Source of the DNA: Arenibacter nanhaiticus
GTDB lineage: Bacteria > Bacteroidota > Bacteroidia > Flavobacteriales > Flavobacteriaceae
Reading direction: 5' to 3'
Length of the DNA: 50,580 nucleotides
Assembly: GCF_900141935.1 (NCBI RefSeq)
Contig: NZ_FQYX01000029.1
Location: forward strand, 1 to 50,580
Shown here: positions 16,095 through 24,571 of the stretch, piece by piece
Layout: the number at the start of each line of letters is the position of its first letter
Numbering within the stretch: position 1 is the first letter of the stretch
Position numbers and translations under genes: made by a program
The notes under the pieces: model-generated
What the model was told of the DNA's origin: nothing
The model's input: the letters and a program-made list of their open reading frames with translations, nothing else
Database searches by the model: none

Positions 16095-16128
16095 AAAAAA
16101 AAAAGCACCTCTTGGAAGAAGTGCTTTT
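16095..16128 (-). terminator. Terminator of the HU gene
   Basis: AAAAGCAC(C)TCTT-gg-AAGA(A)GTGCTTTT (16101-16128) makes a stem-loop; on the minus strand it is followed by a run of T (16104-16095). It lies about 20 bases after the HU stop. Confidence 0.8.
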
Positions 16129-16148
16129 AAATTATCGGGTAATTATGA

Positions 16149-16421
16149 CTAGTTTACAGCGTTGCTTAAATCAGCTCCTGCTTTAAACTTAACAACATTT
16201 TTAGCTTCAATTTGGATTGTCTTACCAGTAGATGGGTTTCTTCCTTCTCTAGCATTTCTTTGAGAAACTGACCAAGATCCGAATCCTACTAGAGAAACTC
16301 TATCGCCTTTTTTCAATGAACCTTCAACATTTCCTAAAAAAGATTCTAATGCTTTTTTTGCCGCAGCTTTTGTAATGCCAGCATCAGCTGCCATTGCATC
16401 GATTAATTCTGTTTTGTTCAT
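16149..16421 (-). CDS. HU-family histone-like DNA-binding protein
   Basis: A 90-residue nucleoid protein, the usual HU length. It starts MNKTELIDAMAADAGITKAA, contains GDRVSLVGFGSWSVSQR, and has the DNA-binding arm GRNPSTGKTIQIEA with the Pro that intercalates in HU/IHF. It acts as a dimer bending DNA throughout the nucleoid. It is monocistronic with its own promoter and terminator. Confidence 0.97.
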   Translation of the reverse strand: MNKTELIDAMAADAGITKAAAKKALESFLGNVEGSLKKGDRVSLVGFGSWSVSQRNAREGRNPSTGKTIQIEAKNVVKFKAGADLSNAVN

Positions 16422-16466
16422 AATTTTGTTAAATTAATTGTTATTGTTTAAACTTTAATACTTCAA

Positions 16467-16496
16467 CAAATTTATACGGATTTGTCAGTAACGCAA
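16467..16496 (-). promoter_or_regulatory. Promoter of the HU gene
   Basis: Minus strand: TTG (16496-16494), 19 bases, TAAATTTG (16474-16467), a good match to the Bacteroidetes consensus. It lies 46 bases upstream of the HU start. Confidence 0.75.
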
Positions 16497-16599
16497 GTAA
16501 AATAGGGGGAAATCCATTATTTTGTTAATAACTTTGATTGTTTGTTAATAACGTAAGAGGTTTTTTACTTTTCCCGGCACCCTCAATGTACATGGGGGT

Positions 16600-17547
16600 T
16601 TAGCCAACATAGGCCTCGTTTTTTAACTTTAAACCGTTTAAAACATCTTTTGTGGCCATTTTTCGTTTCCCTGGTAATTGTATCTCCAATAGCGCTATAA
16701 ACCCTCCATCGACCGCTACTTTTATCTGGGATTTGTTAAAAAATAGCGAACCTGTTTTTAAATCATGCTCCGCTTCTTCCATGGAAGCGGTGTAGATTTT
16801 TAAGAACAATTCGTCCTCTCCATTATACAGGGTAGTCCACGAAGTGGGGTAGGGGCTTAAGCCTCTTATTTTATCGTAAATATTTTTTATAGGTTGCGAC
16901 CAATCAATTTCACAAGTGTCCTTGTGTATTTTGTAGGCTTCCTTTAAGGCGTTGTTATCCTGTTGCTTGCTAGGAACTATGTCTTTGTTTTCTATTCGTT
17001 TTACGGTTTCTACAACTAAATCGGCGCCCAAGTACATCAGTTTATCATGCAGGATCCCTGCTGTATCGTCCTTGTCTATAGTTGTTTTTTTCTGGAGTAA
17101 AATTTCTCCGGTATCAATTTTGTCATCTATAAAAAAGGTGGTCACCCCAGTTTCTGTCTCTCCATTGATAATGGCCCAGTTTATGGGGGCTGCACCGCGG
17201 TATTGTGGCAGTAAAGACGCGTGTAGGTTAAAGGTGCCTAGTGCTGGCATTTGCCATACTTCTCGTGGTAACATTCTAAAAGCAACCACAATCTGAAGAT
17301 CGGCCTTAAGATCACTGAGCTGGTTTAAAAACTCTTCTTGTTTTAAATTAGTGGGTTGCAAAAGGGTGAGTCCCTTTTCTTTGGCGTATACCTTTACAGC
17401 CGATTCGTGAAGCTTTCGGCCTCTTCCCGCCGGTTTGTCGGGAGCAGTAATGACTCCGACAACCTCATAGTTGTTCGCAATAAGGGAATCTAAAATTGCC
17501 ACGGCAAAATCGGGGGTACCCATAAATACTATTCTTAGCTTGCTCAT
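16600..17547 (-). CDS. fmt: Methionyl-tRNA formyltransferase
   Basis: A 315-residue enzyme that formylates Met-tRNA-fMet for translation initiation. Landmarks are RIVFMGTPDFAV at the N-terminus, ITAPDKPAGRGRKL, the active-site stretch NLHASLLPQYRGAAPINWAI with the SLLP motif, and the C-terminal anticodon-binding-like domain from ~210. The ATG overlaps the recQ stop (17544-17547), so the two are translationally coupled. Length is normal for the family. Confidence 0.97.
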   Translation of the reverse strand: MSKLRIVFMGTPDFAVAILDSLIANNYEVVGVITAPDKPAGRGRKLHESAVKVYAKEKGLTLLQPTNLKQEEFLNQLSDLKADLQIVVAFRMLPREVWQMPALGTFNLHASLLPQYRGAAPINWAIINGETETGVTTFFIDDKIDTGEILLQKKTTIDKDDTAGILHDKLMYLGADLVVETVKRIENKDIVPSKQQDNNALKEAYKIHKDTCEIDWSQPIKNIYDKIRGLSPYPTSWTTLYNGEDELFLKIYTASMEEAEHDLKTGSLFFNKSQIKVAVDGGFIALLEIQLPGKRKMATKDVLNGLKLKNEAYVG

Positions 17548-19448
17548 ACTTTGTTTATTTCGTATTGGTTTACCGCGTTTATCTTTATTGTACCCTCTTC
17601 CAACAATTCTTGTAGTGCCAAAATAATATTGACTTCCTTGTATATAAGGGTCTCTATGATGGCTCTAGAATTTTGAGGGCCTGATTTTAAAAGTGGTAAA
17701 ATTTCTTGTTTAATGATTCGGATAATATCTCCGTTTAAATTTTTAGGCCGAAGGCATACATCGCATTTCCCGCAATTTTCGCTCCCTTTTTCTCCAAAAT
17801 AAGCCAATAGTTGCTTGTTTCTACAAATGGAGTCGTTTTTTATAAAGGAAATGATGCTTTCTATATTGTCTGTTTTTATCTTTTGTAACTGTGTTATTTT
17901 TTTAGCAAATATATTAATGGTTCTATCGTCTTCTCTGGGAACTAAAAAACTAATTTCCAGATCGCTATGTTGTGCGTGGTATTCGATTAAGTCGTCTTTT
18001 TTTAATTGTTCCAAAATCGATATAACGTACTTTTCCGAAGAATTGGTTTTTTTTGAAATTAACAAGGTGTTGATTTTGGTGTCAAAATCAAAAATCCCCC
18101 CATAGGTTCTTAGAATGGTCTGGATGATAGGAGCTTGCTTTGGATGTAGGTCCAAATAGTTAAAGATGCTGTTCTTAGTACATATAAAACGGATACTCGT
18201 TCTTCTAGAAAAAGATTCGGACAAGGCAATGACCGAATTTTGGTCTAAAATCCGCAAACCGTTATAGGTGGTAATGGGGTTTAACTTATAGGTACTGCAA
18301 AAGGCATTAAAAGGCAATTGAAATGTTTCTTCGGTGCCTTCGCCAAAGGAGATTTGAAAATAGTTGTTCAGTTTATTGTACAGTAATTTAACGAAGGCAA
18401 TATCTGGCAACACACTTAAAAACTGATTTCTGACCTGAATTTCATCTGCCTTATTGGTGATTAATACAGCTTTTGCCGGGCTGCCGTCCCTACCTGCTCT
18501 TCCGGCTTCCTGAAAGTAGTTTTCCATACTGTCCGGAATTTGGTAATGTACTACCAGGCCCACGTCTGGTTTGTCTATACCCATTCCAAATGCATTGGTG
18601 GCTACCATAACCTGAATCTTGTTCTGAAGCCAATTGTTTAAACGTTCTTTTTTTTCCTTTTTGGGGATGCCGCCATGAAATAAAGTAACCTTAAACCCTT
18701 GTTGGTGAAGAAAGTTGGCGACTTCCTGTGTCATTCGCCTGCTGCGAACATATATGATGATACTTGTTTTTGTTTCGCTGCACAACTGTTTTAGACGGTA
18801 TCTTTTATCTTCTTCCCAACAGACAGAAAAGGAAATATTATCTCTGGAAAAGGAATCTTTAATAAGAAGGGGGGCTTCAAATTTTAGGTTGCTCATCATG
18901 TCTTGTACCACAACTTCTGTCGCTGTAGCCGTAAGGGCTATCACAGGTGCGCTTGGTGCAAGTTCACGTAAAATGATACAGTCTAAGTAGGCTGGTCTGA
19001 AATCATTTCCCCATTGCGAAATACAATGTGCTTCATCTATGGCGATAAGATTTACATCCATTTGGCGTATCCTATTTTGTACCAATTCTTGCTGAAGCCT
19101 TTCTGGGGATAGGTATAAAAATTTATACTTGCCGTACAGGCAGTTGTCCAATAGGTTGTTAACTTCCTCAAAAGAAATTCCGCCAGTGAGGGCAAGTGCT
19201 TTAATCCCGCGTTTTTTTAAGGCATCTACTTGGTTGTTGATCAGGGCAATCAAAGGAGATACGACAATGCAAATACCATCTTTTGCAAGTGCCGGAACCT
19301 GATAACAAAGTGATTTTCCGCCGCCGGTGGGCAGCAATGCCATAACATCCCTACCGTCAAGAACGGCATTGATAATCTCTTCCTGAGAGTTTCGGAATTC
19401 TGGATACCCCCAGAATTCTTGTAAAATTTCTTTTGGGTGCTGGGGCAC
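17544..19448 (-). CDS. RecQ-family ATP-dependent DNA helicase
   Basis: A 634-residue 3'-5' helicase of superfamily 2. Visible motifs are the Walker A LLPTGGGKSLCYQ (~38-50), the DEAH box IDEAHCISQWGNDFRP (~137-152), TATAT (motif III), ATNAFGMGIDKPDV and the QEAGRAGRDG motif VI. The RecQ C-terminal zinc site is seen in the C-x(n)-CGKCDVC cluster near 550-570. No HRDC domain follows; the tail looks like a small winged-helix segment, as in the shorter Bacteroidetes RecQ type. It sits between the AAA_28 gene (one-base overlap) and fmt (four-base overlap). Confidence 0.95.
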   Translation of the reverse strand: MPQHPKEILQEFWGYPEFRNSQEEIINAVLDGRDVMALLPTGGGKSLCYQVPALAKDGICIVVSPLIALINNQVDALKKRGIKALALTGGISFEEVNNLLDNCLYGKYKFLYLSPERLQQELVQNRIRQMDVNLIAIDEAHCISQWGNDFRPAYLDCIILRELAPSAPVIALTATATEVVVQDMMSNLKFEAPLLIKDSFSRDNISFSVCWEEDKRYRLKQLCSETKTSIIIYVRSRRMTQEVANFLHQQGFKVTLFHGGIPKKEKKERLNNWLQNKIQVMVATNAFGMGIDKPDVGLVVHYQIPDSMENYFQEAGRAGRDGSPAKAVLITNKADEIQVRNQFLSVLPDIAFVKLLYNKLNNYFQISFGEGTEETFQLPFNAFCSTYKLNPITTYNGLRILDQNSVIALSESFSRRTSIRFICTKNSIFNYLDLHPKQAPIIQTILRTYGGIFDFDTKINTLLISKKTNSSEKYVISILEQLKKDDLIEYHAQHSDLEISFLVPREDDRTINIFAKKITQLQKIKTDNIESIISFIKNDSICRNKQLLAYFGEKGSENCGKCDVCLRPKNLNGDIIRIIKQEILPLLKSGPQNSRAIIETLIYKEVNIILALQELLEEGTIKINAVNQYEINKV

Positions 19449-19990
19449 TATACGTTTTTTATATGGTTAAGGATAAAGTTAACCCTTTGGTCTACGGTAT
19501 CCTTAGGCACCATGATGATGTTGTAACCGTAATACCTATAGGTTTTTTCTAAATAGGTGTGTATGCGCAAGGCTTCTTCAAAATTCTCGTATCGCTCGTT
19601 GTCCGAAGCATGAATCTCTTGCCAAGGCGGTAATAAAAATACTTGATCGTAGACAAAAGAGGTGGTGGCCGTAATAAACTTATTTTCATAAGGCTGTCCA
19701 AAACAATCCATATAAGCCAATACGTCCGGAATGCCACGGTCTAAGAAAACTAAAGGTTGTGCTATTTTTTCGGCCTCTTGGTATTGTTTTATCCTTCCCT
19801 CCATAATCCGTTCGCTAAACAATAACGGGTCCGAAACGAATAATTGCGGAATACCTTGTTTTCTCGCTTCTAAGGTAATTTCCCTGGATATTTCCTCGAA
19901 GCAAAAAAAGCCCTTCTCTGCAATTGTATCTATTATAGATGTTTTCCCGGTGCTGGGACCTCCTGTGATGACAATTTTTTTGGTCTTCAA
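19448..19990 (-). CDS. AAA_28-family (NadR/Ttd14-like) P-loop ATPase
   Basis: A 180-residue P-loop protein. The Walker A is ITGGPSTGKTSII (~8-20), followed by a C-x-x-EEISREI segment and VFLDRGIPDVLAYMDCFG, a pattern of AAA_28 proteins related to NadR-type kinases and Ttd14. The substrate is unknown. It is the first gene of the three-gene operon with recQ and fmt. Confidence 0.85.
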   Translation of the reverse strand: MKTKKIVITGGPSTGKTSIIDTIAEKGFFCFEEISREITLEARKQGIPQLFVSDPLLFSERIMEGRIKQYQEAEKIAQPLVFLDRGIPDVLAYMDCFGQPYENKFITATTSFVYDQVFLLPPWQEIHASDNERYENFEEALRIHTYLEKTYRYYGYNIIMVPKDTVDQRVNFILNHIKNV

Positions 19991-20085
19991 TTGTTATGAT
20001 TTTGGATTTTCCTTTTTTAGGGATAAAATGCTACTGCAAAGTAATGAAATACCCCTAAGACTAAAAAATTGCCAAGGATACTTTA

Positions 20086-20093
20086 TATATTTG
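20086..20093 (+). promoter_or_regulatory. -7 box upstream of the DUF493 gene
   Basis: TATATTTG fits TAnnTTTG and lies 13 bases before the ATG at 20107. No well-spaced -33 element is clear, so confidence is limited. Confidence 0.4.
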
Positions 20094-20106
20094 CAAAAAC
20101 ATTGCT

Positions 20107-20394
20107 ATGGATCAAGAAAAATCAGACGAGTTTTATATCAGGTTAAAGGAACAATTGTCCCAAGGAACAAAGTGGCCTTCAGATTACCTATACAAATTTA
20201 TTGTGCCCACCGATGCTGGAAAAATTAGCCAGATCGAAAAAATTTTTGATAATACAGGGGCTGTAATAGAAACAAAGCAATCTAAGAACGCCAAGTATAC
20301 CAGTCTTTCGATTACTGTAAACCTTAAGAGTCCAGACGAAGTCATTCATAAATACAAACAAGTAGGGGCTGTAAAAGGGGTAATCTCACTTTAA
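20107..20394 (+). CDS. DUF493 (YbeD-like) family protein
   Basis: A 95-residue small cytosolic protein. The fold of YbeD (ACT-like alpha-beta) is suggested by WPSDYLYKFIVPTDAGKISQ at residues ~20-40 and SLSITVNLKSPDEVIHKYKQ later. In E. coli the homologue lies next to lipoate genes; no such neighbour is seen here. Function unknown. Confidence 0.9.
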   Translation: MDQEKSDEFYIRLKEQLSQGTKWPSDYLYKFIVPTDAGKISQIEKIFDNTGAVIETKQSKNAKYTSLSITVNLKSPDEVIHKYKQVGAVKGVISL

Positions 20395-20480
20395 AATAGT
20401 TTTTGTGGCATATTTTTGTTATTTTGCATGCGTACAAGAATACTTCCTTGTCTTAAATTTTTAAGTAAAAATATTTCAAT

Positions 20481-21134
20481 TTGAATTTAGTAGAAAACTT
20501 AGAATACAATACTGAGCGTACAAAGCTCATTATTCCCGAATATGGCCGTCATTTTCAGAAAATGGTCGATCATGCCATTTCCATAGAAGACGATGAAGAG
20601 CGTAATCGGGTAGCCCAAGCTATAATAAGTGTAATGGGAAATATACAGCCTCATTTGAGGGATGTGCCCGATTTTCATCATAAACTTTGGGATCAATTAT
20701 TCATAATGTCCGATTTTAAGTTGAATGTAGATTCTCCTTTTCCGGTAACTTCAAAAGAAACACTTCAGAAACGGCCCGAACCTTTAAAATACCCACAGAA
20801 TTTTCCAAAATATCGCTTTTATGGGAATAACATAAAAAGGATGATCGATGTGGCAGTCAATTGGGAAAAAGGGGATATGAGAGACGGCTTGGAATATGCC
20901 ATAGCCAATCATATGAAGAAGTGCTATTTAAATTGGAACAAGGATACCGTAGAGGACAAGGCCATATTTAAACACTTATACGAGTTGAGCGATGGGCAAA
21001 TTGACCTAGCTAAGGAAGGTGAAAACTTAACCGATAGCGGACAGTTTCTTAAGAATAGGGTCGCCAAATCACCAAAAACCACTTCTGGTAAAAAAACACA
21101 AAGAACTCACACTCGCAGTAAAAAGCGATACTAA
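20481..21134 (+). CDS. DUF4290 family protein
   Basis: A 217-residue protein restricted to Bacteroidetes. It starts with NLVENLEYNTERTKLIIPEYGRH-type sequence, continues with a helical core (RNRVAQAIISVMGNIQPHLRD, then HHKLWDQLFIMSDF), and ends in a basic, Lys/Thr/Arg-rich tail that may be disordered or bind nucleic acid. The start codon is TTG at 20481; the next ATG would remove the conserved N-terminus, so TTG is preferred. A 15-base gap leads to murA, suggesting one transcript. Confidence 0.85.
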   Translation: MNLVENLEYNTERTKLIIPEYGRHFQKMVDHAISIEDDEERNRVAQAIISVMGNIQPHLRDVPDFHHKLWDQLFIMSDFKLNVDSPFPVTSKETLQKRPEPLKYPQNFPKYRFYGNNIKRMIDVAVNWEKGDMRDGLEYAIANHMKKCYLNWNKDTVEDKAIFKHLYELSDGQIDLAKEGENLTDSGQFLKNRVAKSPKTTSGKKTQRTHTRSKKRY

Positions 21135-21149
21135 TTTTCTCAACGCTTA

Positions 21150-22460
21150 ATGGGGACATTTATAATTGAAGGTGGCCATCAATTGCATGGTGAAATTACA
21201 CCACAAGGGGCAAAAAATGAGGCATTACAAATTCTGTGTGCCGTTTTACTCACATCCGAAGAAGTAACCATCAGCAACATTCCAGATATTGTCGATGTAA
21301 ATAAGCTAATTTCCTTGTTGGAGGACTTGGGGGTGAAAACTCAAAAGAAAGCCAAGGGCACTTATTCCTTTAAAGCTGACAACCTTAACTTAGACTATCT
21401 GCAATCTGCCCAGTTCAAAGAGGACGGAAGAGGATTGCGAGGCTCTATAATGCTGGTTGGACCTTTATTGGCGCGATTTGGAAAAGGATATATTCCAAAA
21501 CCGGGCGGTGACAAAATTGGCCGACGAAGGTTGGATACCCATTTTGAAGGCTTTATAAAGTTAGGAGCTACTTTTAGGTACAACAAAGAAGAGCATTTTT
21601 ATGGGGTAGAAGCTGAAAAGCTTACAGGTACCTATATGTTGTTAGATGAAGCTTCGGTAACCGGAACAGCCAATATTGTTATGGCTGCGGTTTTGGCAGA
21701 AGGAAAAACAACCATTTACAATGCCGCTTGTGAACCTTATTTGCAGCAACTATGTAAAATGCTCAATAGAATGGGCGCCAAAATAAATGGCATCGGCTCT
21801 AACCTTTTGGAAATAGAAGGTGTAGATTCTCTCGGGGGTACCGAACATAGAATGCTTCCCGATATGATAGAAATCGGTAGCTGGATTGGACTGGCTGCGA
21901 TGACCAGAAGTCACCTGACCATAAAAAATGTTCATTGGGACGACCTTGGACAGATACCTACCGTATTTAAAAAATTGGGAATACAGTTAGAGCGCCAAGG
22001 CGACGATATTGTAATTCCTGAACATAAGGACGGTTATGAAATTCAAAATTATATCGATGGGTCTATATTGACCATAGCCGATGCGCCATGGCCAGGGTTA
22101 ACGCCAGATTTGTTGAGTATAATTTTAGTAATGGCTACCCAGGCAAAAGGAGAAGTGCTTATTCATCAAAAAATGTTTGAAAGCCGCTTGTTTTTTGTCG
22201 ATAAATTAATAGATATGGGGGCAAAGATTATTCTTTGCGATCCGCATAGGGCTACGGTTATAGGGCACGATTTTAAATCGACCCTAAAAGCTACTACGAT
22301 GGTTTCTCCAGATATACGGGCCGGAGTATCCCTGCTTATTGCGGCGCTCTCGGCAAAAGGAACATCGACCATTCACAATATTGAACAGATAGACCGTGGA
22401 TATGAAAATATCGATACACGTTTACGTGCTATAGGGGCGAAGATAACCCGACTCCAGTAG
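21150..22460 (+). CDS. murA: UDP-N-acetylglucosamine 1-carboxyvinyltransferase, Cys-to-Asp type
   Basis: A 436-residue enzyme for the first committed step of peptidoglycan synthesis: transfer of enolpyruvate from PEP to UDP-GlcNAc. Landmarks are GAKNEALQILCAVLLT near the N-terminus (the Lys and Asn of the active site), GPLLARFGKG, and RAGVSLLIAALSAKG near the C-terminus. In the mobile loop the sequence is PGGDKIGRR: Asp121 (codon 21510-21512) stands at the place of the catalytic Cys (E. coli Cys115). This substitution is known from other bacteria to leave activity but prevent fosfomycin alkylation. It follows the DUF4290 gene by 15 bases and is ended by a terminator. Confidence 0.97.
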   Translation: MGTFIIEGGHQLHGEITPQGAKNEALQILCAVLLTSEEVTISNIPDIVDVNKLISLLEDLGVKTQKKAKGTYSFKADNLNLDYLQSAQFKEDGRGLRGSIMLVGPLLARFGKGYIPKPGGDKIGRRRLDTHFEGFIKLGATFRYNKEEHFYGVEAEKLTGTYMLLDEASVTGTANIVMAAVLAEGKTTIYNAACEPYLQQLCKMLNRMGAKINGIGSNLLEIEGVDSLGGTEHRMLPDMIEIGSWIGLAAMTRSHLTIKNVHWDDLGQIPTVFKKLGIQLERQGDDIVIPEHKDGYEIQNYIDGSILTIADAPWPGLTPDLLSIILVMATQAKGEVLIHQKMFESRLFFVDKLIDMGAKIILCDPHRATVIGHDFKSTLKATTMVSPDIRAGVSLLIAALSAKGTSTIHNIEQIDRGYENIDTRLRAIGAKITRLQ

Positions 22461-22491
22461 AAAACGAATTTTCTGTTATAAATTATAAGGC

Positions 22492-22525
22492 TTCTTAGGC
22501 ACCCAGTCTAAGAATTCTTTTTTTT
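22492..22525 (+). terminator. Terminator after murA
   Basis: TTCTTAG (22492-22498) pairs with CTAAGAA (22508-22514), followed by TTC and a run of eight T. It lies ~30 bases after the murA stop. Confidence 0.7.
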
Positions 22526-22543
22526 ATGCGCGCCTAGAAAAAT

Positions 22544-22989
22544 TTAGGGATGTTTTGCGGTATTGATTTCTATCCAATAACCTTCGGGATCCTGATGGTA
22601 TATTTGTTGCTCCCCGTCGGTCCGCATTGTAATGGCATTTTTCTTCCCGCGCCAATCTTCATAAGGGACTTTGTGCTGCTCCAGATAATCGATAAATGCT
22701 TTTAGTTATTGAGTCGACAGGCATAGGTGCATGGATTTGTGTTTTTTGATGGGTACCGTATCTTTTAGGATAAGATGCAATTGAGTGCTGCCTTGAATTA
22801 GAACCCATCTAAATCCAGGCGAATTATCGGGATGTGGAATTTCTTCTAGCTGTATGGCGTCCGCATAAAAATCGCCCGTAGCTTTTGAGTCCGCTACAAG
22901 TAGGGAAGAATGGTCTATACTAAAGTCAAATCCCTGTCCATAAGTAATAGAATATTGAGCGATAAAAATTAAAAGAGGAATTGTTTCAT
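22544..22989 (-). pseudogene. Broken VOC/glyoxalase-family gene with signal peptide
   Basis: On the minus strand a VOC-superfamily protein can be read: FSIDHSSLLVADSKATGDFY, the metal-site-like segment of a first beta-alpha-beta unit, FRWVLIQGSTQLHLILKD, SMHLCLSTQ, then LKAFIDYLEQHKVPYEDW and YHQDPEGYWIEINTAKHP. A TAA stop at 22706-22708 interrupts it between SMHLCLSTQ and LKAFI. The hydrophobic leader (LLIFIAQYSITYGQG) is in a different frame from the ATG at 22989, so one base is also missing or added there. Two lesions make a decayed gene more likely than a sequencing error. The intact protein would be a secreted glyoxalase-like enzyme. Confidence 0.85.
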
Positions 22990-23233
22990 AAAAAACAAGG
23001 TTGGTAGCCTATAAGTTAGGTAAAAGAAAAGTCCAAAAGTAATGACGTCTACAGAAAGGTAACTAGTATAAAAAAAAGGGGGCGCATTTTAGCATACTTG
23101 CCCTAAAATCCTATTGATATACCAAGGAGTAAGATGGGCGTTGATTTATATTAAGAAGATGCGCTTAGTTGGCCTGTGCCTTTAAAAATTAAGACCGTTC
23201 CCAAGGTCTTTTCCTTTATTTTAATATCATTTT
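22990..23233. other. Gap between VOC remnant and dispersed repeat
   Basis: No gene is supported. A short stem AAGACC (23191-23196) with GGTCTT (23205-23210) is followed by TTCCTTTATTTT and could be a weak terminator. Confidence 0.35.
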
Positions 23234-23313
23234 GCGTTAGGGATCGCGGCGGCATCCCCGCAGCAGCGCAAGGGATAAAGCCAAGAGCCCGACCGCCGAA
23301 GGGGGTAACGCTC
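23234..23313 (+). repeat. Dispersed GC-rich repeat, copy A
   Basis: About 80 bp from GCGTTA to TAACGCTC with inverted ends (GCGTTA/TAACGC). The core is GGCGGCATCCCCGCAGCAGC and AAGAGCCCGACCGCCGAAGG. Related copies are at 31949-32028 (same orientation), 48316-48396 (opposite) and a diverged one at 25668-25771. All are intergenic. It is far more GC-rich than the surroundings. Confidence 0.85.
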
Positions 23314-23334
23314 AAAATAGTATGCTATAAACAT

Positions 23335-24036
23335 CTAGCTAATTACTTTAGAAGTAGCTCTTGATTTTGATTTCGTTCCTAACAACCCCATCACAATAAG
23401 GTATTGTGCCACGGCATAGGTGCCCATTACCAAGAGGTGTGACCAAGGTACAGCCGTTAAAAATTTGTTGACCGCTAAAATACTATCGGAAACTATAAAG
23501 AATAAAGCCCCAGTAAAAACAAGGGTATAAGGTTTAGGGCGACCCTCTTTTTTTCTTGCAAAAGCGGTGATGGCCATGGTCAATATTCCTAGGATATAGA
23601 GTAGCACCGGAATTTTTAAGGCACCTAGTTTTTCTGCTAATACTAAGTATAGGGTGCTTCCGTAAGTAATAAGAAGGCTAAGGACAAACCAAAAACCTTT
23701 AGGGAGTTGTGGGCTTCGTTGATTAAAAAAAACCAGGGCGTAACAGAGATGGGCCATAAAAAAGGACCCTAGGCCCAAAATAAAAAACAGCTCATATTGG
23801 GTGTCATAAAGCAAAAAGATATCACCCAGTAACGAAAATAAAAGGGCCAAAAGGGTAGGTCTATAGATAGATTTTGGCAGGGATTTTCCAAAATGACCAA
23901 AATAAAGGAGTAATGCGGTAAGAATTAATGGTTTTGTTAGCTGACGAAAACCGGTAAAATCGGACGTGCCTACCCATAGATCTAGAATAACGAGCAGTAG
24001 AAAAAACCATAAAAAGGGTATTGTTCTTAATTTCAT
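23335..24036 (-). CDS. YhhN-family membrane protein (lysoplasmalogenase-like)
   Basis: A 233-residue integral membrane protein with about eight hydrophobic segments. The YhhN/TMEM86 signature is visible as LLFSLLGDIFLLYDTQ (~66-81) and FIVSDSILAVNKF (~181-193), with Asp residues that are conserved in the family. Eukaryotic TMEM86B and some bacterial members hydrolyse lysoplasmalogens; the activity of this one is unproved. It ends close to dispersed repeat A, with 28 bases to the SemiSWEET gene upstream. Confidence 0.9.
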   Translation of the reverse strand: MKLRTIPFLWFFLLLVILDLWVGTSDFTGFRQLTKPLILTALLLYFGHFGKSLPKSIYRPTLLALLFSLLGDIFLLYDTQYELFFILGLGSFFMAHLCYALVFFNQRSPQLPKGFWFVLSLLITYGSTLYLVLAEKLGALKIPVLLYILGILTMAITAFARKKEGRPKPYTLVFTGALFFIVSDSILAVNKFLTAVPWSHLLVMGTYAVAQYLIVMGLLGTKSKSRATSKVIS

Positions 24037-24064
24037 AGGCGGTAGTTAAAGTAGCTGCTACTTG

Positions 24065-24358
24065 CTAGTTTGCATAAAGTTTTCTTTTTCTGACCACTAT
24101 AAAGCAAAGGGTTGTTTGCAGTACCACGGCAATGCCATTTGTAAGCCATAGGGCTACCGTATTGAAGCGAATTCCGTAAAAACACCAAAAGAGGTATATA
24201 AAGACCCACCCAAAAACAAAGCCGTAAGAAAGACTGCTAAGACCTTTAAATTTAAACTCTTTGTACACCTGAATGGCAATGACAAAACAAGCGCCCAAAC
24301 CGGCCGTGATACCTATAGTTTCAAAAATACTTTCTGGGATACTGTGTAAAAAACTCAT
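24065..24358 (-). CDS. SemiSWEET-type PQ-loop sugar transporter
   Basis: A 97-residue inner-membrane protein with three hydrophobic helices: IGITAGLGACFVIAIQVYKEF, SYGFVFGWVFIYLFWCFYGI and ALWLTNGIAVVLQTTLCFIVV. This is one MtN3/PQ-loop unit, which works as a homodimer in SemiSWEETs to pass small sugars by facilitated diffusion. Length is normal for the family. It is probably co-transcribed with the YhhN gene. Confidence 0.88.
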   Translation of the reverse strand: MSFLHSIPESIFETIGITAGLGACFVIAIQVYKEFKFKGLSSLSYGFVFGWVFIYLFWCFYGIRFNTVALWLTNGIAVVLQTTLCFIVVRKRKLYAN

Positions 24359-24431
24359 CTTATTAATATCATTAAAAAGGGGTTGGACAAATGTTAAAAG
24401 GTTTTATTTCTAGGGCAATTTAACTCATCTT

Positions 24432-24463
24432 AAAAAAGTGCCTACGGTTTATAGCGCTTTTTT
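24432..24463 (-). terminator. Hairpin terminator between DUF3124 and SemiSWEET genes
   Basis: AAAAAAGTGC (24432-24441) pairs with GCGCTTTTTT (24454-24463) with one G-U, around a 12-base loop. On the minus strand it ends in six T, about 110 bases after the DUF3124 stop. Confidence 0.65.
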
Positions 24464-24571
24464 GAAGAACGGTTTATAGTTTTAAATATACATTATTTTA
24501 ACATCCCTAGAATGCGAAAATCGCAATTATCGTACCTATACTAATGTTATTGGGAGCTTATTAAGAAGCAC

